From Nostoc sp. CHAB 5715 (GTDB lineage Bacteria > Cyanobacteriota > Cyanobacteriia > Cyanobacteriales > Nostocaceae): a stretch of 10,455 nt of DNA. Made by a program: the position numbers and the translations under genes. Location: assembly GCF_020829685.1 (NCBI RefSeq), contig NZ_JAIVFR010000133.1:1-10455 (forward strand), written 5' to 3'. Shown here in pieces: positions 6,024-10,455 of this stretch (position 1 is the stretch's first letter; the number at the start of each line of letters is the position of its first letter). The notes under the pieces are model-generated. The model saw only the letters and a list, made by a program, of their open reading frames with translations. It ran no database searches and was not told the DNA's origin.

Positions 6024-6593
6024 ATGACAACCATCGTTACCATCCTTACCGACGGTTATGCCGACTGGGAAACGGCCCTGCTCAATGCTGGCGCCCGCGA
6101 ATATTACCAGATCGACACCCGCTTCGCGACGCCGGGCGGCAAGCCGGTAACCTCGGCCGGCGGCCTCAAGGTGATGCCCGACATGGCCGTCGAAGATATC
6201 GATCCAAACGCCATTGACGCGCTCGTGGTCAATGGTGGCACCATCTGGAGCAAGCCGCATGCGCCCGATATCAGTGCAACTTTGATTGCCGCGCAGGCGG
6301 CCGGCAAGACGGTGGCCGGCATTTGCGACGGCACGTTGACACTGGCCAAAGCGGGCCTGCTCGACCACGTCGATCATACCTCCAACTCCGCGGAAAATCT
6401 GCCGCCGACGGGCTACCAGGGCGCAGGCCGGTACAAGGACCAGCCCAATGCGGTGGTAGACGGCAAGATCGTCACCGCACCAGGCACGGCGCCCGTCAGC
6501 TTCATGAGCGGCGTGATGGAGACGCTCGGCCTGCGCGACGGTAACCTCGACTACTATCTCGGCATGTACGGCGCCGAGCATAAGGCGGTGTGA
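6024..6593 (+). CDS. DJ-1/PfpI-family protein (type 1 glutamine amidotransferase-like)
   Basis: The 189-residue protein has the flavodoxin-like DJ-1/PfpI fold. It opens with a beta strand, TIVTILTDGYADWE, in which Glu16 corresponds to the conserved acidic residue of the family. FATPGGKPVTSAGGLKVMPD (35-53) and ALVVNGG (66-72) follow. The nucleophile elbow is AGICDGTLTLAKAGLL (98-113), with Cys101. The residue after Cys is Asp, not the His of PfpI proteases or the Ala/Gly of many relatives, so protease activity should not be assumed. Members act as chaperones, glyoxalases/deglycases, hydratases or amidases; which applies here is unknown. It has a good ribosome-binding site (AAAGGAG, 6011-6017) and a stand-alone ATG at 6024. 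The neighbouring WYL regulator is its likely controller. It ends before a palindromic repeat and convergent GH3 gene. Confidence 0.9.
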   Translation: MTTIVTILTDGYADWETALLNAGAREYYQIDTRFATPGGKPVTSAGGLKVMPDMAVEDIDPNAIDALVVNGGTIWSKPHAPDISATLIAAQAAGKTVAGICDGTLTLAKAGLLDHVDHTSNSAENLPPTGYQGAGRYKDQPNAVVDGKIVTAPGTAPVSFMSGVMETLGLRDGNLDYYLGMYGAEHKAV

Positions 6594-6605
6594 GGCGCGA
6601 TCTAA

Positions 6606-6706
6606 TTCCCTCCCCTTGATGGGGAGGGTTAGGATGGGGTGGGGCCGAGAGTGTTGAGCGCATGACTCACCCCCACCCTTGATCCCTCGCCGCAAGGGGG
6701 AGGGAA
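6606..6706. repeat. G/C-rich palindromic intergenic repeat of about 100 nt between convergent genes
   Basis: Two halves are roughly complementary: the left arm (6606-6644) is CCCTCCCC-TTGAT-GGGGAGGG followed by GGATGGGGTGGGG; the right arm (6670-6706) is CCCCCACCCTTGATCC followed by CCCTCGCC-GCAA-GGGGGAGGG. Each arm also folds on itself: an 8-bp perfect stem at 6608-6628 and an imperfect one at 6684-6704. It fills the gap between the PfpI and GH3 genes. Repeats of this style are common between genes in Hyphomicrobiales and sphingomonads. It may double as a bidirectional transcription barrier, though it lacks T runs. Confidence 0.8.
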
Positions 6707-6721
6707 AGACGACTGCGGCAC

Positions 6722-9178
6722 TTAGACTGGCAGCATCAGCGTCGTCTTGCGGTGCACCTGGGCACTGAGCGGCAAATCCACCGACGACAGGCCAACCTGC
6801 AGCGTGAAACTGCCATTCTCCACCAACCAATGCCGCGATCGTTCGCCGTAGAAAGCGAATGATCGCGCATCGAGCGGCAGCGTGATCTGGCGGGTTTCAC
6901 CGGCCTTGAGCCGCACCTTGCTGAATGCCTTGAGTTCCTTGTGCGGACGCGGCACGGATGCGACATCATCGGACACATAGAGCTGCACGACCGTCGCGCC
7001 ATCACGGGCGCCGATATTGGTGACAGTCACACCGACCATCACATTCCCATCGGCCTCGAATTCGGCATCGTCGACGGTGAGGCCGCTCACCGCGAAGCTG
7101 GTATAGCCAAGCCCGAAGCCGAAGGGGAAGAGCGGCGCAATGCCGACCTTGTCATAGTGCCGGTAGCCGATGAACACGCCCTCCTCGTAGCGCACCTTGC
7201 CATCGAGACCGGGATAGACCTCCCGATCCTGGCTATGAGCCGGATTGTCACTCCATTTGACCGGAAAACTCTGCGGCAGGCGGCCGGATGGTTCGGCGGC
7301 ACCAGTCAGCACATCGGCAATGGCATTGCCCGCCTCCTGCCCCGGATACCAGGCTTCGAGCAGGGCCGCGACCGAACCGATCCACGGCATTTCCACCGGC
7401 CCGCCGGTCTGCAGCACCACGATGGTGTTTGGATTGGCATTGGCGATGGCGGCGACGAGCTCGTTCTGCCGCCCCGGCAGCACGATCGAGGGCAGATCGC
7501 TGCCTTCGGTATCCCACTCGCCATTGCGGCCGACGAAGACGATGGCCGTATCGGCGTTTCTGGCGGCAATCACCGCATCGGCAATCGCCTGATTGCCCAG
7601 CGGCAGGCCGATGCCGGCCGCGAAAGCGGCCAGGCCCAGGGTAGCGAAATCCTTGGTGGCAAACTCGATCACGACAGCATGGGCGCGTCCGGCTTCGAGG
7701 CTGACCGTGCCAACCACCTCATCGCAACCCTCCTCGAAGAAGGTCCGGCCCTTGGTCCAGTTCGTCCACGCATCGGCGATCAGTTTGCCGTCGACAAAGA
7801 CCTTGGCAAAGCCGGCCGAATAGACGCCCACCCGGTGCTCGCCGCTGGTTTGCGGCGTGAAGGTCCCGCTGATGCGCGCCGAAAAATGCAGGGGATCGAC
7901 CTTGCCCTCCGCGATATGGCCGATCCAGAACGCCTGCGCTTCCTCCTGCGTGGCGACGTGAACCGGCTCGCCTTCAAGCTTTTCGTTGGCAAAATACTCG
8001 ACCTTGAACGCTCCGCGCAGCACCGGCTCGAACCGGTGATTGGTGCAGCCCGGTGCGTAACTGAGACGATCTTCGCCCAAGGCCGCGACCAGCCCTTCCC
8101 AGGGCGAGATGCGGTAATGCGCGTTGAGCTGGGCACTGCCGCCGCCCATGATCTGGGCGATCTTCGCGTTGGGACCGATGACGGCAATGCTGCCATCGCC
8201 CCTGAGCGGCAGGGTGCCATTGTTCTTGAGCAGCACGGCCGCTTCGGCACCAGCCCGCCGGATCAGCGCCCGATGCTCGGGACGGTCATCGGCAGCTTCG
8301 GCGAACGGCCTGACATCATCGAGCGAACCGACTCGCTCCATCAGCCGCAGCATGGCCACGACGCGCCGGCGCAAAGTGGCCTCGCTCACCGCGCCCGATT
8401 GCACCGCCTCAACAAGCCTTTGCCCGCGATCGCGCGGCGGCCCCGGCATTTCGAGGTCGAGCCCGGCATTGACGGTTTCGGCCGTCGAATGCGAGCCGAA
8501 CCAGTCGGACATGACGATGCCGTCATAACCCCACTCCTTGCGCAACACGTCGGTCAGCAGCCAATTGTGCTCGGAGGTGAAGGTGCCGTTGAGCCGATTA
8601 TAGGAACTCATCACGCCCCAGGTATTGGCCTTCTTCACCGCCCATTCGAAAGGGATGAGATAGACTTCGCGCAGGGTCCGCTCGTCGATCTGGCTCGATA
8701 TCGTCGTCCGCTCGATCTCCGATTCATTGCCGGCAAAATGCTTGATGGTCGCGCCGACCCCTTGCCCCTGCAGGCCCACGATATAGGCGACGGCCAGCTC
8801 ACCCGAGAGGATCGGGTCTTCCGAATAGCACTCGAAATTGCGCCCATTGGTGACCGAGCGATGGATATTGACCGTCGGCGCCAGCAGCATATGGGCGTTC
8901 TTGGATTTGACCTCGTCGGCGAGCGCCGCGCCGATCTCCTGCACTAGTGCTACGTTCCAGGTCGCGCCCAGCGCTATCCCGACCGGGACGCTGGCCGACT
9001 TGACCCCGCCAATCAGCGAGCCGCCGCCGCGCGCGCCATTGGGACCATCGGTGACCCGCAGCTTGCCGATGCCCAGTCGCGGAATGGCCGGCACCGACCA
9101 AAAATCCTCCCCGGACAGGATCGCCACCTTTTCGTCCAGCGTCATCTGGTCGGCAAGCTGTTCGATGCGGTCGGACAC
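6722..9178 (-). CDS. Glycoside hydrolase family 3 beta-glucosidase with inserted PA14 domain
   Basis: An exo-acting beta-glycosidase, most likely a beta-glucosidase, of 818 residues, typical for PA14-containing GH3 enzymes. The GH3 N-terminal barrel spans about 10-290 with LRVTDGPNG (Asp44), the GRNFECYSEDP block (112-122), KHF (146-148) and nucleophile Asp225 in IVMSDWFG. The C-terminal sandwich begins near 305 and is interrupted by a PA14-like beta domain at about 385-520. It resumes with the acid/base candidate Glu558 in DTEGSDLPSIVLPGRQ. A fibronectin-III-like domain (about 725-800, VVQLYVSD onward) closes the protein. There is no signal peptide, so it should act in the cytoplasm on imported oligosaccharides or glycosides. 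Start GTG 9178 has GAGGAG 6 nt upstream. The longer TTG start at 9241 is rejected because it would place a strong hairpin inside the coding region. No sugar transporter or LacI regulator is visible nearby. Confidence 0.95.
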   Translation of the reverse strand: MSDRIEQLADQMTLDEKVAILSGEDFWSVPAIPRLGIGKLRVTDGPNGARGGGSLIGGVKSASVPVGIALGATWNVALVQEIGAALADEVKSKNAHMLLAPTVNIHRSVTNGRNFECYSEDPILSGELAVAYIVGLQGQGVGATIKHFAGNESEIERTTISSQIDERTLREVYLIPFEWAVKKANTWGVMSSYNRLNGTFTSEHNWLLTDVLRKEWGYDGIVMSDWFGSHSTAETVNAGLDLEMPGPPRDRGQRLVEAVQSGAVSEATLRRRVVAMLRLMERVGSLDDVRPFAEAADDRPEHRALIRRAGAEAAVLLKNNGTLPLRGDGSIAVIGPNAKIAQIMGGGSAQLNAHYRISPWEGLVAALGEDRLSYAPGCTNHRFEPVLRGAFKVEYFANEKLEGEPVHVATQEEAQAFWIGHIAEGKVDPLHFSARISGTFTPQTSGEHRVGVYSAGFAKVFVDGKLIADAWTNWTKGRTFFEEGCDEVVGTVSLEAGRAHAVVIEFATKDFATLGLAAFAAGIGLPLGNQAIADAVIAARNADTAIVFVGRNGEWDTEGSDLPSIVLPGRQNELVAAIANANPNTIVVLQTGGPVEMPWIGSVAALLEAWYPGQEAGNAIADVLTGAAEPSGRLPQSFPVKWSDNPAHSQDREVYPGLDGKVRYEEGVFIGYRHYDKVGIAPLFPFGFGLGYTSFAVSGLTVDDAEFEADGNVMVGVTVTNIGARDGATVVQLYVSDDVASVPRPHKELKAFSKVRLKAGETRQITLPLDARSFAFYGERSRHWLVENGSFTLQVGLSSVDLPLSAQVHRKTTLMLPV

Positions 9179-9215
9179 GGCAGGCTCCTCGCGAAGGTCA
9201 CTGGCCCCATACAAA

Positions 9216-9239
9216 GACAGCCCCGGCACGGGGGCTGTC
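9216..9239 (-). terminator. Hairpin between doxX-like and GH3 genes; terminator or operator
   Basis: On the minus strand GACAGCCCC and GGGGCTGTC form a perfect 9-bp stem around a 6-nt loop, followed by TTTGT. It lies 29 nt beyond the DoxX stop and 37 nt before the GH3 GTG start. The best reading is an intrinsic terminator for the DoxX gene. A perfect TTGACA (-35 consensus, minus strand, 9236-9241) overlaps its upstream edge with only poor -10 candidates, so an operator palindrome over the GH3 promoter is an alternative. Confidence 0.6.
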
Positions 9240-9268
9240 AATTCAGTCGGCGACGATTGGAGCGAAAG

Positions 9269-9691
9269 TCAGCGCGGGCTGATCGGCGCCTTGCGGGTGC
9301 GGCCCCACAGCACGAACAGCGACAAAGCCAGCAGGACGAGGTTCATCGGCAGCGACATGGCCGTCTCGCCGAGCCAGGCATGCACACCTATCGCCAGCAC
9401 CTGGATAACGGCAAAGCCCAGGGCGGCGAGCGGGGTGAGACCGGGCAAGATGCGCGTCAGGGCCGGGAGGATCATGCCGAGGGCGCCGGCAATCTCGACC
9501 AGGCCGATAAACCGCACCAACAGCTCCGGGCTCACATTGACCCAGTTCATCATGGCGCCGAGCGCCTCGATCGGCTGGAACAGCTTCATGATGCCCGCGC
9601 CACCAAAGGCCACCGCCAGCAATATCTGCGCCACCCACAATCCGATCGACCACCAATTCCGGCCGGTTGCGCTACCCGTCACGTCAACCAT
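9269..9691 (-). CDS. DoxX-family integral membrane protein
   Basis: A 140-residue inner-membrane protein with four predicted helices at about 15-35, 58-78, 84-105 and 112-130. The architecture and motifs are DoxX-like: LLAVAFGGAGIMKLFQP at the first helix end, FIGLVEIAGALGMILPALTR in the second and a short basic C-terminus (GRTRKAPISPR). DoxX proteins are associated with redox or oxidative stress, and B. subtilis CatD (a DoxX member) is part of a catechol/quinone response controlled by an HxlR-type repressor. The divergent HxlR gene here repeats that arrangement. ATG 9691 is preferred to TTG 9697. The ribosome-binding site is weak. It probably ends at the hairpin at 9216-9239. Confidence 0.88.
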   Translation of the reverse strand: MVDVTGSATGRNWWSIGLWVAQILLAVAFGGAGIMKLFQPIEALGAMMNWVNVSPELLVRFIGLVEIAGALGMILPALTRILPGLTPLAALGFAVIQVLAIGVHAWLGETAMSLPMNLVLLALSLFVLWGRTRKAPISPR

Positions 9692-9728
9692 GTCCAACCC
9701 CGCATTTGCCGATGCGACAATCGCACCC

Positions 9729-9779
9729 TAGGCACAGAAGAGAACCATGTTTATATTAGTGCCTCGGTTCCCCTCACAA
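9729..9779. promoter_or_regulatory. Overlapping divergent promoters between doxX-like and hxlR-like genes
   Basis: Towards hxlR: -35 TAGGCA (9729-9734), 17-nt spacer, -10 TATATT (9752-9757), about 35 nt before the start codon. Towards doxX on the minus strand: -35 TTGTGA (9774-9779), 18-nt spacer, -10 TATAAA (9750-9755), about 59 nt before its start. Both use the same AT-rich core. Two inverted repeats flank it: AGGCAC (9730-9735) with GTGCCT (9759-9764), and GAACC (9742-9746) with GGTTC (9766-9770). A repressor bound here would block both promoters. Confidence 0.5.
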
Positions 9780-9791
9780 GAAGGCACAGCA

Positions 9792-10211
9792 ATGTCACTG
9801 CAGGACACCTCGAAATCGGCCAATTGCCTCGCGATGTCCGATGTCCTCAACCGCATTGGCGACAAGTGGAGCGTCATGGTGGTGGGCATGCTCGGCCGCA
9901 GCGGCACGTTGCGCTTCAATGAGCTCAAGCGCCTGATCAACGGCGTGTCCCAGCGCATGCTGACGCTGACGCTGCGCAACCTGGAACGCGATGGCCTCGT
10001 GACTCGCACCATCTATCCCGAGGTACCGCCGCGCGTTGAATATAGCCTGACCGAACTCGGCAAGACCCTGCAGGGTCCCATCAGCGGCCTGTGGGATTGG
10101 GCGGGGGAAAATCACGGCTCGATCATCGACGCCCGCGCCATCTATGACGCCCGCGAGAATGCCGTGACGACAGCAGAGCCGCGCAAGGCCGCCTACACCC
10201 GCGGCGATTGA
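9792..10211 (+). CDS. HxlR-family transcriptional regulator with single YodB-like cysteine
   Basis: A 139-residue winged-helix dimeric regulator. The family core covers about 12-108: NCLAMSDVLNRIGDKWSVMV, FNELKRLINGVSQRMLTLTL (recognition region 53-70) and the wing TIYPEVPPRVEYSLTELG. Cys12 is the only cysteine and sits 11 residues before the Gly of the GDKW motif. This is the same spacing as Cys6 in B. subtilis YodB, which senses quinones and diamide. It is therefore a candidate electrophile or redox sensor, although a Cys at this position is widespread in the family. ATG 9792 is preferred to ATG 9747 because AGAAGG lies 7 nt upstream and residues before 9792 do not resemble the family. The upstream ATG also overlaps the proposed -10 box. 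The divergent DoxX gene is the likely target. The tail after 120 is non-conserved. Confidence 0.93.
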   Translation: MSLQDTSKSANCLAMSDVLNRIGDKWSVMVVGMLGRSGTLRFNELKRLINGVSQRMLTLTLRNLERDGLVTRTIYPEVPPRVEYSLTELGKTLQGPISGLWDWAGENHGSIIDARAIYDARENAVTTAEPRKAAYTRGD

Positions 10212-10215
10212 CCAA

Positions 10216-10247
10216 CGGATCGGCCCGGCCGGAACGGGCCCGATCCG
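10216..10247 (+). terminator. Hairpin between convergent hxlR-like and nitrilase-like genes
   Basis: CGGATCGGCCCG (10216-10227) pairs with CGGGCCCGATCCG (10235-10247) with one bulged G and a 7-nt loop. It begins 4 nt after the hxlR stop codon, in the 61-nt gap before the convergent gene. There is no T run on either side, so it is a probable bidirectional transcript-end structure, not a classical intrinsic terminator. Confidence 0.5.
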
Positions 10248-10272
10248 CTGATCGCTGGACAGCCGCTTCCCG

Positions 10273-10455
10273 CTAGGACGCTTTGACTGAGGCGTCCGCA
10301 ACCCGCGCCTCGCGGGTTGGTCTCGTATAGGACTGCGGCTGGGCCAGGATGCCGTAAAGCTCGGGACGGCGGACATTGAGCCAGCGCCGACCCTGGCTCA
10401 TCGGCAGCAGATCGAGATCCAGATCGGCAATGACCATGGCATCCGCCGAGGAGAT
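10273..10455 (-). CDS. Carbon-nitrogen hydrolase (nitrilase superfamily), C-terminal fragment at window edge
   Basis: Sixty C-terminal codons and a TAG stop are present; the start and catalytic Glu-Lys-Cys lie outside the window. The segment AMVIADLDLDLLPMSQGRRW followed by LNVRRPELYGIL resembles the end of nitrilase-superfamily proteins, in which an 'xxADLDL' strand is followed by a helix and an 'RRPxLY' motif. The last 20 or so residues are polar and not conserved. Amidase, nitrilase and N-carbamoyl hydrolase activities cannot be separated from this piece. A perfect 8-bp inverted repeat AACCCGCG/CGCGGGTT (10300-10318) lies inside the coding region near the end. Confidence 0.75.
   Translation of the reverse strand: MSSADAMVIADLDLDLLPMSQGRRWLNVRRPELYGILAQPQSYTRPTREARVADASVKAS

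Noticed and set aside
6941..8947. 668-codon plus-strand open frame opposite the GH3 gene
   Set aside because: The minus-strand GH3 protein has intact catalytic motifs over the same bases. The plus frame is His/Arg/Gly-rich without recognisable domains, a typical antisense frame in GC-rich DNA.
10300..10318. AACCCGCG/CGCGGGTT inverted repeat as a terminator
   Set aside because: It lies inside the coding end of the nitrilase-like gene with no T run, and is more likely a by-product of codon use in the tail.

Overview
The window is GC-rich and gene-dense, and reads as chromosome of an alphaproteobacterium, most likely a member of the Hyphomicrobiales (Devosia-like). That placement is an inference from codon use, the gene families present, a near-match to a CtrA box and a G/C-rich palindromic intergenic repeat of a style common in this group. 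No transposase, integrase, CRISPR array, phage gene or rRNA is visible. The content is metabolic and regulatory housekeeping, and I see no clear multi-gene novel system.

Layout. Positions 1-1083 (minus) hold most of argJ (arginine biosynthesis), whose C-terminus runs off the left edge. Upstream of it, 1251-2195 (minus) encodes an EamA/DMT-family membrane transporter, with a strong hairpin in the gap. A complete tRNA-Arg(CCU) lies on the plus strand at 2365-2441. It is followed by a small DUF1905-type protein (2480-2776), a lipoprotein with a degenerate CAP/SCP domain (2924-3412) and an overlapping TusA-type sulfur carrier (TTG start at 3402). A D-alanyl-D-alanine carboxypeptidase with signal peptide (3627-4781, minus) converges on these, its stop only 3 nt away.

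The only long non-coding stretch (4782-5249, 468 nt) contains a striking 61-nt inverted repeat built from two 14-bp palindromes. Next comes a divergent pair: a YafY-type HTH-WYL regulator (5250-5942, minus) and a DJ-1/PfpI-family protein (6024-6593, plus). A palindromic repeat of about 100 nt separates the latter from a convergent cytoplasmic GH3 beta-glucosidase with an inserted PA14 domain (6722-9178, minus).

Upstream of the glucosidase is a second divergent pair: a DoxX-type membrane protein (9269-9691, minus) and an HxlR regulator with a single, YodB-like N-terminal cysteine (9792-10211, plus). Overlapping divergent promoters can be proposed between them. The right edge holds the C-terminus of a probable nitrilase-superfamily (carbon-nitrogen hydrolase) enzyme (10273-10455, minus).

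Functional links suggested by layout are local: the WYL regulator with the PfpI protein, HxlR with DoxX as a possible electrophile/redox response, and the CAP lipoprotein translationally coupled to the sulfur carrier. The other neighbours look like independent single-gene units.
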